Positions 16,816 through 26,639 of a DNA stretch of 64,000 nucleotides are shown one piece after another. Each line of letters opens with the position of its first letter. Positions within the stretch are counted from its first letter, which is position 1. The position numbers and the translations under genes were made by a program. The notes beneath the pieces were generated by a model, which was given only the letters and a program-made list of their open reading frames with translations, did no database searches and was not told the origin of the DNA. The stretch is from JAYRZB01 sp041916675 (GTDB lineage Bacteria > Pseudomonadota > Alphaproteobacteria > Rhizobiales > Devosiaceae), in NCBI GenBank assembly GCA_041916675.1, contig JAYRZB010000002.1, positions 310,001 through 374,000 on the forward strand, read 5' to 3'.

Positions 16816-17055
16816 CTAACTCGGTGGCAGTTTATACTTGATGAACAGGTCCTCGAGCGCCTCCTCCATGAGTTTCTGCACCGAGGTATCGTTATCTGCC
16901 GCGAGGTGCTTGAGGGCGCGCCGGGTTTCGGGAGGCAACCGAATGAGGAGCTGCACATTGCCGGAATCGGCGCCGTCATTGCGCCCTTTCGCGTCCAAGA
17001 CAGCCGCTGGATCGCTCGGGATGGCTGCCAAGCCCTCGGAAAAGCTGTTCTTCAT
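16816..17055 (-). CDS. Ribbon-helix-helix partition/antitoxin-like protein
   Basis: A 79-residue protein whose C-terminal half (NVQLLIRLPPETRRALKHLA then SVQKLMEEALEDLF) is a ribbon-helix-helix DNA-binding fold: a short beta strand, two helices and a flexible charged N-terminal tail. It begins directly after the ParA stop codon. Small RHH proteins coupled to ParA-type ATPases are ParG-like centromere-binding partners, which also repress their own operon. The flexible N-terminus fits ParG. It likely helps maintain the element if it replicates or circularises. Confidence 0.75.
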   Translation of the reverse strand: MKNSFSEGLAAIPSDPAAVLDAKGRNDGADSGNVQLLIRLPPETRRALKHLAADNDTSVQKLMEEALEDLFIKYKLPPS

Positions 17056-17757
17056 TCACGATCCGATCTGAAACAGTTTTGCGACAGATGCCCAAAGGCG
17101 ATTGAACTCGGCGGCGGCAGGTCCGTCCTTGTCCATCTCGACCACGGCGCGACCGTGGGCGGTGCAATCGATAACGGCGTGGCGCCGCGTGATCTGCCCG
17201 CTCCAGGTACGGTGAGTGGCGTTGCGAAGCGCGGCGCGGGCGTCGCGGACCATAGGGGCCTCCACCCCAAGACGAACCGGAGGCGCGTCGTTGATCACGA
17301 TGCCTATGTACGCGTTCTGGCGCTGGCAAACTTCGAGCCAGGTCAGAGATACGCGCAGGTCGAACAATGACGGGCGTGTCATGATCAGCGTCAGGTCGGC
17401 CGCGTGAGCGAGCTTTTCCGAGCACGCATTGTGGTTCGGGGGATTGTCGACCAGTATCAGGTCGATTCCGCTCAGGCCGGCACGCGTGATGTTCTCAAGC
17501 ACCTGCTCCGGCCGGCACGGCTTGACGGCAATGTCGCCTTTGCCGCGCACGAAGGTCCAGGCGGACATCGAGGCCTGGCGGTCGGCATCGAGGATCAGTA
17601 CCGAGTGGCCCGCCGCCTTGGCGATGGCGCCAAGTTGGATCGCGGTAGTCGTCTTGCCAGCACCGCCCTTGCCGACGAATGAGATCAACCGCGGCCTGTT
17701 GCCGGACTTCCGCGGTAGCTTCGGTGGCTGGATGATATCATGATCACTTGCAATCAT
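17056..17757 (-). CDS. ParA-family ATPase (ParF-like)
   Basis: A 233-residue ATPase with the deviant Walker A motif KGGAGKTT at residues 30-37 (Lys30 and Lys35), LILDADRQASMSAW as Walker A', and IDLILVDNPPN as Walker B. The short N-terminus without HTH places it with the ParF/MinD-like small ParAs that partition plasmids together with a small RHH protein. That partner lies immediately downstream. ATG 17757 is used. A partition pair close to an integrase is typical of integrative elements with a plasmid-like stage. Confidence 0.85.
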   Translation of the reverse strand: MIASDHDIIQPPKLPRKSGNRPRLISFVGKGGAGKTTTAIQLGAIAKAAGHSVLILDADRQASMSAWTFVRGKGDIAVKPCRPEQVLENITRAGLSGIDLILVDNPPNHNACSEKLAHAADLTLIMTRPSLFDLRVSLTWLEVCQRQNAYIGIVINDAPPVRLGVEAPMVRDARAALRNATHRTWSGQITRRHAVIDCTAHGRAVVEMDKDGPAAAEFNRLWASVAKLFQIGS

Positions 17758-18074
17758 TATATCAGCCCTCAGTAGCGGAGCGCTCAGCGGTCCACTCGCT
17801 CAGTACCAAATTTTCGTCACTTACCACTTTAAACCCCATGCGTGGTTGCTCGCTGACCGGATTGGCCAAGGCGTGCCGAGCGTGGGTTGGGCCCTTCGCG
17901 TCGGCGTTCCCGCCAACGATAGGGTCGGATCAAGCAAGGAACGAATCCACCTGCGTTTGAGGTGTGGCGATTTGCGCCGGTCGACCGCCAGAGACAAGAA
18001 TTCTTGCACCTAGATGTTGTGACTTTCATCTCTCGTCGCGATCCTTTGAGTGGATATCGACGTGGACGACAGAC
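17758..18074. other. Divergent regulatory interval between parA and excisionase-like gene
   Basis: About 317 bases with lower GC than the flanks and no convincing coding frame. Short overlapping frames on both strands show no codon bias. It must contain the divergent promoters for the partition pair (minus) and the HTH gene (plus). An ATGATATCAT palindrome lies just inside the parA coding start at 17732-17741. Confidence 0.5.
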
Positions 18075-18425
18075 TTGACCCAGATTTACCTCACCCGACG
18101 GCAGGTAGCGCAGATGTACCCGGTCTCCGAGAGCACCCTCGCCAGGCTGGCATCGCAGGGCCGTGGTCCGGTATTCTACAAGCCCACCGACAAGGCACTG
18201 TACCGACCACAAGACGTCGAGAACTGGATCGAGGCCACGCCGATATCGGTGAGTCGGCCCGGTGCTGAAACGGCTGGTCGCACCACTGGGCGTGGCAAGG
18301 CCTCAAGGTCTGTGCAGGGTCCCCGTACACCGTCGCGGGTAAGGGACAAAGTGTCTCCCGGGACGGGACGGCGTCTCAAGTCGCTGGCGCCGTCCCCCGA
18401 TTCCTGGCTCCGCCGGAACGAGTAA
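18075..18425 (+). CDS. HTH protein, probable excisionase / recombination directionality factor
   Basis: A MerR/AlpA-type helix-turn-helix protein: LTRRQVAQMYPVSESTLARL, then YRPQDVENWIEA, followed by a basic Ser/Arg/Pro-rich tail. The frame is open back to GTG 17964, but those 37 codons have low third-position GC and odd composition, so TTG 18075 is preferred (116 residues); the start is uncertain. The gene converges with the tyrosine integrase, with stops only a few bases apart. In integrative elements such small HTH proteins beside the integrase commonly direct excision. It could instead be a transcription regulator. Confidence 0.65.
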   Translation: MTQIYLTRRQVAQMYPVSESTLARLASQGRGPVFYKPTDKALYRPQDVENWIEATPISVSRPGAETAGRTTGRGKASRSVQGPRTPSRVRDKVSPGTGRRLKSLAPSPDSWLRRNE

Positions 18426-19586
18426 CTAGCCCTCGATCAGAACACGCTCGTTGACCACGCGGCCAATAAGGTCGGCCCGGGGTGGCAACTGAGTCTGGCG
18501 GCGTTCTTCCATGGCGCGAAGGCGGGCAACGCTCTCATCGACCTTGGGATGGCGGTAACGCAACAGGCTCTTGATGTCGACGTGGCCGGAAAAGTCCATC
18601 ACCTGCTCACTCGTCCAACCCGCGTCAAAGCAGCGCGAGATCGCCTCGTGGCGGAGGTCGTGCCAGCGTAAAGTACCGACTGTCGCCAGATCGTGGCGGC
18701 CCGTCGCTATCGCCACCTCAGCGGCGCGCTTGCGGGCATACTCGAAGGCTTTCTTGAGCTGGTTGCCCGTCACCTTGAAGATCTTGCCGCCTTCCTCGCG
18801 GCCAGGAAGAGCTTCAAGGATAGCCTGAGCCTTGCGGGTCAGGAGGATGTCGCGACCTCGACCATTCTTGGCATCCGGCAACCAGACCGTGGCTGCCTTT
18901 GCGTTGTAGTGCCTCCACTCCACGCGCAACTGTTCACTGCGCCGGCAGCCGGTCTCGAGGGCAAATTCGACGGCCTGCGTTGCGATCGGATCCTGAGCCT
19001 TGGCGAGTTCTGAAAAGATCAGGACTTCCTCATCGGGATCCATGCGACGCACGCGCTCATCGATCTCGCGGGGCGGCTTGATGTAGGCCATCGGAGAGCG
19101 GCGAAGGTCATAGGTGCGCGCCGCCGCCTCGAACAACGGCTTGAGGTGCCGCACCTCGCGCAGCACGGTGTTCGGCTTGACGGTTTCCAGCCGCTCTTCC
19201 ATCCAGTCTTCGAACATGTCCTCGGTGGCCTCGGCCAGCGACGTCGAACAGAGCAGGGTGAAGCTCTTGCGGAAGGCTTTCAACCGGTAGAGTTCGCTCT
19301 GCACGCCCTTGGTCTTGCGTTTGCCGGTGTCGATGTCGGCGATCGCCTTGTCGATGACATCACCGACCGTGGCTCGGTGCGACGCGAGCCGGTCGATCCT
19401 GTGGCCCTTGTCCTGGTCATGCAGCACCTGGCGCACGAAGGCCTTGGCCTCTTCGAGATCGTCGAATGAGGCGTTGTGGTCCGGGAAGCCTTTTCGGCGG
19501 ATTCTGACCTGATAGGAGGTCAGGCGCCCGTCGGCGGTGATGCGCTCGTAGATGTAGTCAGTGCCCTTGAGCTTCTTGGTCGGCAT
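18426..19586 (-). CDS. int: Tyrosine recombinase/integrase of the integrated element
   Basis: A 386-residue phage-type integrase. Catalytic features: Arg215 in ETGCRRSEQL, HDLRH with His309 and Arg312, GH at 334-335 and Tyr344 in LLRYRHP. An N-terminal arm-binding region (YQVRIRRKGFPDHNASFDDL) and a core-binding domain precede the catalytic domain. The start at ATG 19586 lies 137 bases from the 3' end of tRNA-Arg, and the gene points away from the tRNA, the usual layout when an element has integrated into a tRNA 3' end. All catalytic residues are present, so the element could still be mobile. Confidence 0.93.
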   Translation of the reverse strand: MPTKKLKGTDYIYERITADGRLTSYQVRIRRKGFPDHNASFDDLEEAKAFVRQVLHDQDKGHRIDRLASHRATVGDVIDKAIADIDTGKRKTKGVQSELYRLKAFRKSFTLLCSTSLAEATEDMFEDWMEERLETVKPNTVLREVRHLKPLFEAAARTYDLRRSPMAYIKPPREIDERVRRMDPDEEVLIFSELAKAQDPIATQAVEFALETGCRRSEQLRVEWRHYNAKAATVWLPDAKNGRGRDILLTRKAQAILEALPGREEGGKIFKVTGNQLKKAFEYARKRAAEVAIATGRHDLATVGTLRWHDLRHEAISRCFDAGWTSEQVMDFSGHVDIKSLLRYRHPKVDESVARLRAMEERRQTQLPPRADLIGRVVNERVLIEG

Positions 19587-19723
19587 GAAGTCGTCCTTCG
19601 CGTTGTGCGAAAGGCTCGTTCAAACTCTGGCAAGGCACAAATCGGGAGGCCGATTCCCGGGCGCGTTGTCCCAAAACTTGTCCCAAAGTTCATATGTTAC
19701 ATCAAGAACTTGAGGGGAAGTGG

Positions 19724-19800
<77 letters not shown>

Positions 19801-19926
19801 ATGCCGGAGCGAATGGGATAAGCCCATCGCGATTGGCCGCAAACTAACCAAACATCATGGTCTAGGCAACAGCGGTTTGGGCACCGCAACGACCTATTTG
19901 CGAAACCGCCTCCCCGCCGAACGCAC

Positions 19927-20526
19927 TCAAACGAACCAGGTCGAACCATCGGCCCCACCTGCTGCACCGGTCCATTGCCGGGCCAGGTCCTCGGCCTTGT
20001 GCAGCGCCTCGCCGTGCTCAAGCGCGCTCTGCCATTGTTCGGCCCGGGTGAAATCGGTGCTGCTGGGATAGATGCCCAAAACCACGTGCCGGTCCTGGCT
20101 GCCGTGCAGCGTGACCGGCAGCATAAGCCGGTGATAGCCGAACCTGCGCTTGAGGATGGTGAACTCGCGCGTGTAAAATGTTGGCCGTCGCTGCGCCAGC
20201 GCGCGGCCAATCGAATCGTAAACGTCAGCCGCAATCTGAGGGCTATAGACCTCTTCCACCAGGCGGCCAGCCGGATCGCGCCCCAGCAACCGGACCAGCG
20301 CCTCCCCCACGATCCGATAGCGCGCCTGCATGACGCGCCCACCCACATCAATCAGCGCCAGGTTGGGCAGAATCGGGCTCAGGCTCCGGTCGAGGATCTG
20401 CCCTAGCGCGGGCACATGGCCGCCATCGGCGGCGCGCTCCCAGCGGGTAAAAAGCGTGGCCAGCGGTGGCGGTGTCACCTCCGAGAGCGAGCGATAGGCA
20501 GCATGGCTGGACCAGAGCCTGAACAT
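19927..20526 (-). CDS. PAS domain protein (PAS_5-like)
   Basis: A 200-residue protein; ATG 20526 has GGAG eight bases upstream, so the 42-codon longer frame is not used. The body (LPNLALIDVGGRVMQARYRI, then GEALVRLLGRDPAGRLVEEV and FTILKRRFGYHRLMLPVTLH) matches the short alphaproteobacterial PAS_5 family, single-domain proteins with no output domain. They may sense a ligand or interact with kinases, but no function is established. It is the first core gene beyond the tRNA and diverges from tamA. Confidence 0.75.
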   Translation of the reverse strand: MFRLWSSHAAYRSLSEVTPPPLATLFTRWERAADGGHVPALGQILDRSLSPILPNLALIDVGGRVMQARYRIVGEALVRLLGRDPAGRLVEEVYSPQIAADVYDSIGRALAQRRPTFYTREFTILKRRFGYHRLMLPVTLHGSQDRHVVLGIYPSSTDFTRAEQWQSALEHGEALHKAEDLARQWTGAAGGADGSTWFV

Positions 20527-20772
20527 ACCGTTGTCTCCATCCCCGTAGCGGGTGCCGACCCTGCGCGGAATACCGATCAAAACCGTTACGTTTGTCACCT
20601 CAACGATGCCCGACCAAGCGCGCCTTGGGAATCGGGGTTTTTCCCGAGCCACCTGCGCCGGTCATAAAGTGGCCGCACTGGGCCTGCCCCATGGCGATCC
20701 GCCGCGGGGGCGGGAACCTTTGCCTTAACCGGGCATTAGGCTTGCAATGCGCACACTGGGCACGAGGCATTG

Positions 20773-22695
20773 ATGCGTCGTGTATGGGGACGTTTGCCTG
20801 CAGTGAAGAGTATCCGGGCCAAACTCAGCCTGTGCGTCTGCGCACTGGCCATCACCCTGGCGTCACCAGCGCCGGGCTTTGAGCTGTTCGGCGTCTCTCT
20901 GTTCGGCAATCCCGACGCCGAAGCGGTCATTGCCGACCCTCAACCCTATGACCTGACCATTTCCACCCATGCTGCGCCGCCGCTCGATGCGGCCGTCCGC
21001 AATGCGTCCGACCTCGCAGCCAAAAAGGATCAGCCGGCCTCCGGCGCCGCCGGGCTGCTGGCCAGCGCGCGTGGCGACTATGCGCGCATCCTCGGTGCGC
21101 TCTATCAGGAAGGTTACTATGGTGGCGCGGTGTCCATTCTAGTCGGCGGGCGCGAAGCGGCGACGCTGCCGCCGGACACGACGTTGCCGAAGCCCGTCCC
21201 GGTCGCCATTCTCGTCCAACCCGGCCCCGCTTTCCGTTTTGGCGCCATCCGCATCGCCAATCGCGCCCCGGTTACCAATGATCAGGGTGATCTGGTGCCC
21301 GCGCCTGAAGACCAAGGCTTTGCCGCTGGCCAGCCCGCACGCTCGAGCGCCATCATCAGGGCCGAAACCCTGGCGCTCAATGCCTGGCGCCAGCTGGGCT
21401 ATCCCAAGGCGCGGGTGCAAAAGCGCGATGTGGTGGCCGATCACCAGACCCAGCGCCTCGATGTGCTGATCAGCATCGATCCGGGCCGCCGCGCCAGCAT
21501 CGGCGATGTGACGGTCTCGGGCACCGAACATGTTGATCCCGCCTTTGTTGCCCGCCAGTCTGGCCTTGTGCCGGGCCGGGAGTACGATCCAGACGATGTC
21601 GCGCGGGCCCAGAAACGCCTGGCGCGTCTGGAAGTCTTTCAGTCCCTCCGGCTTGAGGCCGCTGAGACGATCTCGGGCGATGGGGACCTGCCCTATGCCA
21701 TCATCGTCCAGGAAATGGCCCAGCGCCGCTTCGGGTTCGGCGCCACCTATTCCAGCATTGATGGGTTCGGGGTCGAAGGCTTCTGGCTGCACCGCAACCT
21801 GTTTGGCCAGGCCGAGCGGCTCCGGCTCGATGCCAAGATTGCCGGCATCGCTTTCCCGCTCGATAGCGCAGCGTTCGACTATGCCTTTGGCGGCACCTTC
21901 ACCAAGCCGGGCCTGTTCACGCCTGATACCGATCTGATCGCCGCCATTTCCGCCGAACGGACCGTACTGCCCACCTATAGCGAAACCTCTGCGATGGCGC
22001 GGCTCGGGCTCAGCCATATGCTTTCGGACGAGATCACCTTCGAGGCTGGCCTGCTGGGCGAGCGCAACCGCTTCGAGGATGATTTCGGCACCCGCGACTT
22101 TGCCACGCTCGGCGCCTATGGCATCGCCGAACTCGACTTCCGCAATGATCGGGTGGATCCAACGCAGGGCTTTTATGCCCGCGCCACGGTCGACCCGTTC
22201 TATGAGTTCAGTTTCGGCAATCCCGCCTTGCAGGCCACGGGTGAATTGCGCTGCTATTTCGGCTTTGGTCAGGATGACCAGTTTGTGCTGGCCGGGCGCT
22301 TCAAGGCCGGGGTGCTGCTTGGTCCGAGCCTCAGTGAAATCCCGCCCGATCGCCTGTTCTTTGCCGGTGGCGGCGGCTCGGTCCGGGGCTATGGCTATCG
22401 CTCCATCGGGGTTGATAGCGGCGGCACGGTCTCTGGCGGGCGCTATCTGCTCGAAGCCTCGGCCGAAGCCCGGGTCCGGATTAACGAAACCTTTGGCGCC
22501 GTTGCCTTTGTCGATGGTGGCTATGTCGCGGCCGATACCTTCCCCGGGCTAGACCAGTTGCGCATCGGGGCGGGGGTCGGGCTGCGCTACTACACCGGCT
22601 TTGGCCCGCTGCGCGCCGATATCGCCATTCCGCTCAACAAGCGCAGCGGCGACCCAGATTACGCCATCTATGTTGGCATAGGACAATCGTTTTGA
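20773..22695 (+). CDS. tamA: TamA, outer-membrane component of the translocation and assembly module
   Basis: A 640-residue Omp85-superfamily protein. ATG 20773 is chosen because GAGG is 5 bases upstream; a TTG one codon earlier is too close. A signal peptide (LSLCVCALAITLASPAPG) is followed by POTRA domains (about 70-300, e.g. RASIGDVTVSGTEHVDPAFV) and a C-terminal 16-strand barrel with the Omp85 motif around VRGYGYRSIG, ending in Phe (YVGIGQSF). TamA inserts outer-membrane proteins and, with TamB, moves lipid between membranes. The tamB start overlaps its stop by 4 bases. Confidence 0.93.
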   Translation: MRRVWGRLPAVKSIRAKLSLCVCALAITLASPAPGFELFGVSLFGNPDAEAVIADPQPYDLTISTHAAPPLDAAVRNASDLAAKKDQPASGAAGLLASARGDYARILGALYQEGYYGGAVSILVGGREAATLPPDTTLPKPVPVAILVQPGPAFRFGAIRIANRAPVTNDQGDLVPAPEDQGFAAGQPARSSAIIRAETLALNAWRQLGYPKARVQKRDVVADHQTQRLDVLISIDPGRRASIGDVTVSGTEHVDPAFVARQSGLVPGREYDPDDVARAQKRLARLEVFQSLRLEAAETISGDGDLPYAIIVQEMAQRRFGFGATYSSIDGFGVEGFWLHRNLFGQAERLRLDAKIAGIAFPLDSAAFDYAFGGTFTKPGLFTPDTDLIAAISAERTVLPTYSETSAMARLGLSHMLSDEITFEAGLLGERNRFEDDFGTRDFATLGAYGIAELDFRNDRVDPTQGFYARATVDPFYEFSFGNPALQATGELRCYFGFGQDDQFVLAGRFKAGVLLGPSLSEIPPDRLFFAGGGGSVRGYGYRSIGVDSGGTVSGGRYLLEASAEARVRINETFGAVAFVDGGYVAADTFPGLDQLRIGAGVGLRYYTGFGPLRADIAIPLNKRSGDPDYAIYVGIGQSF

Positions 22696-25600
22696 AGCGC
22701 CTTGCCGCCCTTGTTCTGGCCGGGTTGGCCCTTTGCGGCGTGGCGCTGTTTGCCGCCGCGCCCCTGATCGCCCAAGACAATGGTCCGCAGAGTTCGCAGG
22801 CCGAAAAAGATGGCTTCGTGCGCTTTGTCGAAGATCGGCTCTCGACGCCCGAACGCCAGATACGGCTGTCCAATATCGATGGCGTGCTCTCGTCCGATGC
22901 TTCGATCAACGAGATCACCGTCTCCGATGCACAAGGCGTCTGGCTGCGGATCGAGAAGGCCGCCATCAACTGGAACCAGGCAGCGCTTCTGCTCGGGCGG
23001 CTCGAGGTTCGTTCGCTGAGCGCCGAGAGCATCGATTATCTGCGCCAGCCCGTCCCCTCGGCCACCGGACCCGATCTGCCCGCCCCCGAGGCCGGGGGCA
23101 TCGCCGTGCCCGAACTGCCCGTTGCCATCATTCTTGAAAAGCTCAGCGTGCCGCGCGTCACTTTTGGCGAAAGCGTTTTCGGGCTCGGCTCGGCGGTGGC
23201 GGTTTCGGGCAATGTGCTGCTCGAGGCCGGCTCGCTCGATACCGCCCTTGCCGTCACAAGGCTCGATGGCCCGGGCGGGCAGCTCGATCTCAAGGTCAAA
23301 TATGTCAAGGGCGATGGCAGCGTCGATATCGGCCTGGCGCTCACCGAGCCGCCCAATGGCATCATCGCCAACCTCCTCAACATCGAAAACCGCCCCGAGG
23401 TCCGCCTCAGCCTGGCTGGCACTGGTCCGATCACCAACCTTGCCACCAACCTCACCCTCGATGCCGGGGGCAGGCGGGCGCTGAGCGGCACCGCACTGGT
23501 GCGCGAAACCGCCGAGGGCTTTGCCGTCAACGCCGAGCTTGGCGGGCCGGTGTCCGACCTGGTGGCGCCCGCCTATCGCGCTTTCTTCGGCGCCCAAACC
23601 CGGCTGACCACCACAGCGCTCGTCCGCTCCGGCGGCGGGTTCGATATCGAAACTCTGGCGCTGAGCGGCGGCCAGTTGGCCCTCACCGCCAGCGCCTCGA
23701 CAACTGCGGATAATTTCCTCTCCGCGCTCGCACTCAAGGCCCGCATTGCCGATGCATCCGGCACCCCCGTCACCCTGCCCGTAGCCGGGGCGGCCACAAC
23801 CATCGGTGCGGCCGATATCAGCGTCGATTTCGGCGGGCAGGATTGGTCGGCCAGCATTGCGGCCAGCGATTTTGCCACCGGCGGGCTGACCGCCAGCACG
23901 CTGGCCATCGACATCGGTGGCATCGCCGCCAACCTCACCGATCCGGCCACCCGGCGCATCACCTTTAATGGCGATGGCACTTTGTCCGGCCTTGCGGCGA
24001 GCGATCCAGACATTGCTGCCGCCCTCGGCACCTCGCTCGGCTTCGGGTTGGCCGGGCTGTGGAACGCCGGCGAGCCGGTCAAACTGGCCGAGCTGCGCCT
24101 CGCCGGCAAAGCCATTGATTTCACCGCCAGCGGCGCAATTGCCGATGCGGTCTTTACCGGCGATATCGCTGTTGCGACACCAAGCCTTGCCGCCTTTTCG
24201 GGTCTGGCCGGGCGGTCACTGTCCGGTGCGCTCGATCTTGCCGCCAGTGGAACGCTCTCGCCGCTCAGCGGTGGCTTTGATCTCAACTTCGATGGGACTG
24301 GCACCAGCCTTGCGACCGGCGAAAAAGCCCTCGATGCATTGCTGTCCGGCCCCATGCGGCTCACCGGACGCCTCGCCCGCACTGAAAAGGGCATCGAGGC
24401 CGAACAGTTCACGCTGGCCAATGCGGCGGTCAAAATCCTTGCCGATGGCAGCTTTGCCACGGGTGCCGCCGATTTTGTCTTCCGCGCCGATCTGACCGAT
24501 CTGGCAAGCCTTTCGCCCGCCGCCACCGGGGCGCTGGCCGTGGTCGGCACGGCGCGCGGACAGGGCGGCGTAATCGGCCTTAATCTTGATGCCACAATGC
24601 AATCGGGCACGCTGGCCCAAAAGCCGGTCACCGGGGCAAAGCTCGGCTTTGCCGGTACCCTGAACGACGATGGGCTCTTGGGCGATATCACCGGCACCGC
24701 AAGCCTTAATGGTGCCCGGGTTGATCTGGCCTCGGCGCTGGCTGTCTCGCCTGATGCAAAGCGCCTGACTGGCCTCGTCTTTGAAACCGCTGGCACCCGG
24801 CTCACCGGCGACATCACCCAATCCACCGATGGGCTGCTCACCGGGCGGCTCGATCTGGCGGCCAGCGACATCAGCACGGCGGCAGCCCTGGCCCTGGTCG
24901 AGGCACGTGGTGCCGTCAATGCGGCCATATTGCTCGATCATGCCGATGCCATCCAGGGGGCAGGGGTCTCGGCCAAGATCCGCGACCTCGCTTTTGGCGG
25001 TATCCGTATCGCCAATGCCGACCTCTCGGCCACTCTGTCCGATCTGTTCGGCACCCCGCTTGCCGATGGCACGGCCTCGGGCCGGGGCATCACCGCCGAA
25101 GGCCTTGATATCGGGGCTTTCAGCGTTACTGCCACCCGGCAGGACGGGGCCACCCGTTTCACCGCCAGCGCCGATCTTAGTGGCGGCAGCGCCATTGCCG
25201 GGCTCGGCATCGCCCCGCTCGCCCTCAAGGCCAGCGGCAACCTTACCGATAACGTCGTCACGCTTTCCAGCGTCTCGGCCAGCGGCGCGTCGGGCCTGTC
25301 GCTCACCGGCTCCGGCCGCGTTCCGCTCTCGGGCAGCGGGCTGGCGCTCGATGTTTCGGGCACCGCCCCACTGGCTTTGGCCAATCGCTTTGTGGCCGAT
25401 CGCGGCGGCCAGGCCAGCGGTACTTTGAGCCTTTCCGCCCGTGTCAGCGGCAGCCTCGATGATCCGCGCTTTGCCGGTTCAGTCTCAACCAGCGGCGCCC
25501 AGTATGTCGATCCCGCGCTCAACCTGCGGCTGCTTGATATCGCTGGCAGCGCCGACCTCACAACCGAGGCCATCACCATCAATACGCTCACCGCCCGGCT

Positions 25601-26639
25601 GGCCACCGGCGGGTCGCTCAGCGCTTCGGGGTCGATTGCCTATGCCGAGCCCGGCCTGCCGGCCGATCTGGCGCTGCGTCTATCCGGCGCGCGCTATGCC
25701 GATGGCAATATGGTGGTGGCAACGCTGTCCGGCGATCTGGCCCTGACCGGTCCGATCACCGCCGGGGGCCTGTTGTCGGGCGAAATCCTTGTCGAAAAAG
25801 CCGATATCACCGTGCCCGATCGTTTCGGCGCCTCATCAAGCCTGATCGCCGTTGATCACCTCGATCTGCCCAGGCCGGTGGCCGATACGCTGGTGCGTGC
25901 GCTCGGCGATCAGCGGACCCCGCGCCCCGGCGCCCGCCCGAGTGCCCTGCGGCTCGATGTGAATGTCAGGGCACCCAACCAGATTTTCGTGCGCGGACGC
26001 GGGCTCGATGTCGAGCTTGGCGGTGCCGTGCGCCTCACCGGCCTTGCCAGCAATATCGTGCCGGTCGGCGGGTTCGAGCTCAATCGCGGTCGCCTCGCCA
26101 TTCTGGGCCAACGCGTCAGTTTCGATTCCGGTTCTGTCAGCCTGATCGGCGATCTCGATCCGGTGCTCAATTTCACCGCCCGCACCCAGGGCGAGGACAT
26201 CACGGTCCTCATCACCGTCACCGGCCCGGTTTCGGACCTGACGATCGAATTTTCCTCCACCCCCGCCCTGCCGCAGGATGAGGTGCTCTCCCGGCTCCTG
26301 TTCAAACGCGGGGTCACCGAACTCTCGCCCATGCAACTGGCGCGGCTTGCCGGGGCAGCGGCCGAACTGGCCGGCGGCTCGAATTCTTCGCTGCTCGACA
26401 GTCTGCGTTCGGCCACCGGGCTCGATGATCTCGAGGTTGTCACCGATGAACAGGGCAATGCCGCCGTCCGGGCCGGCTCTTACATTCAGGACAATGTCTA
26501 TCTCGGGGTCGAGGCAGGCGCCAACGGCCAGTCCCGCGTCTCGATTGATCTCGATATCGCCCCCGGCGTCACCGCCCGCGGGTCAGCCGGGTCCGATGGC
26601 TCCACCAGCCTTGGCCTGTTTTACGAGCAGGACTACTGA
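22692..26639 (+). CDS. tamB: TamB, inner-membrane-anchored periplasm-spanning partner of TamA
   Basis: A 1315-residue protein from TTG 22692, overlapping tamA. An N-terminal hydrophobic anchor (LAALVLAGLALCGVALFAAA) precedes about 1000 residues of repetitive, Ala/Gly/Leu/Asp-rich beta structure that would form the lipid-carrying groove. The C-terminal DUF490 domain is clear (FELNRGRLAILGQRVSFDSG, SSTPALPQDEVLSRLLF and the terminal GLFYEQDY). Length and domain order are normal for alphaproteobacterial TamB. The 3' end overlaps arfB by 7 bases tail to tail. Confidence 0.93.
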   Translation: MKRLAALVLAGLALCGVALFAAAPLIAQDNGPQSSQAEKDGFVRFVEDRLSTPERQIRLSNIDGVLSSDASINEITVSDAQGVWLRIEKAAINWNQAALLLGRLEVRSLSAESIDYLRQPVPSATGPDLPAPEAGGIAVPELPVAIILEKLSVPRVTFGESVFGLGSAVAVSGNVLLEAGSLDTALAVTRLDGPGGQLDLKVKYVKGDGSVDIGLALTEPPNGIIANLLNIENRPEVRLSLAGTGPITNLATNLTLDAGGRRALSGTALVRETAEGFAVNAELGGPVSDLVAPAYRAFFGAQTRLTTTALVRSGGGFDIETLALSGGQLALTASASTTADNFLSALALKARIADASGTPVTLPVAGAATTIGAADISVDFGGQDWSASIAASDFATGGLTASTLAIDIGGIAANLTDPATRRITFNGDGTLSGLAASDPDIAAALGTSLGFGLAGLWNAGEPVKLAELRLAGKAIDFTASGAIADAVFTGDIAVATPSLAAFSGLAGRSLSGALDLAASGTLSPLSGGFDLNFDGTGTSLATGEKALDALLSGPMRLTGRLARTEKGIEAEQFTLANAAVKILADGSFATGAADFVFRADLTDLASLSPAATGALAVVGTARGQGGVIGLNLDATMQSGTLAQKPVTGAKLGFAGTLNDDGLLGDITGTASLNGARVDLASALAVSPDAKRLTGLVFETAGTRLTGDITQSTDGLLTGRLDLAASDISTAAALALVEARGAVNAAILLDHADAIQGAGVSAKIRDLAFGGIRIANADLSATLSDLFGTPLADGTASGRGITAEGLDIGAFSVTATRQDGATRFTASADLSGGSAIAGLGIAPLALKASGNLTDNVVTLSSVSASGASGLSLTGSGRVPLSGSGLALDVSGTAPLALANRFVADRGGQASGTLSLSARVSGSLDDPRFAGSVSTSGAQYVDPALNLRLLDIAGSADLTTEAITINTLTARLATGGSLSASGSIAYAEPGLPADLALRLSGARYADGNMVVATLSGDLALTGPITAGGLLSGEILVEKADITVPDRFGASSSLIAVDHLDLPRPVADTLVRALGDQRTPRPGARPSALRLDVNVRAPNQIFVRGRGLDVELGGAVRLTGLASNIVPVGGFELNRGRLAILGQRVSFDSGSVSLIGDLDPVLNFTARTQGEDITVLITVTGPVSDLTIEFSSTPALPQDEVLSRLLFKRGVTELSPMQLARLAGAAAELAGGSNSSLLDSLRSATGLDDLEVVTDEQGNAAVRAGSYIQDNVYLGVEAGANGQSRVSIDLDIAPGVTARGSAGSDGSTSLGLFYEQDY

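Larger units (their letters stand above)
1..19723. mobile_element. Integrated genomic island / ICE-like element at tRNA-Arg (one end visible)
   Basis: Integrase, excisionase-like gene, partition pair, toxin-antitoxin, restriction-modification candidates, accessory scpB and decayed genes lie on one side of a tRNA-Arg gene, and uninterrupted housekeeping genes on the other. The proximal boundary is at or inside the 3' end of the tRNA (about 19724-19745). The distal boundary and any conjugation genes are outside the window, so it cannot be called a complete ICE. Confidence 0.75.

Noticed and set aside
17748..17960. 70-codon plus-strand frame between parA and the excisionase-like gene
   Set aside because: Starts inside the parA start region, lacks a ribosome-binding site and codon bias; interpreted as a promoter interval.
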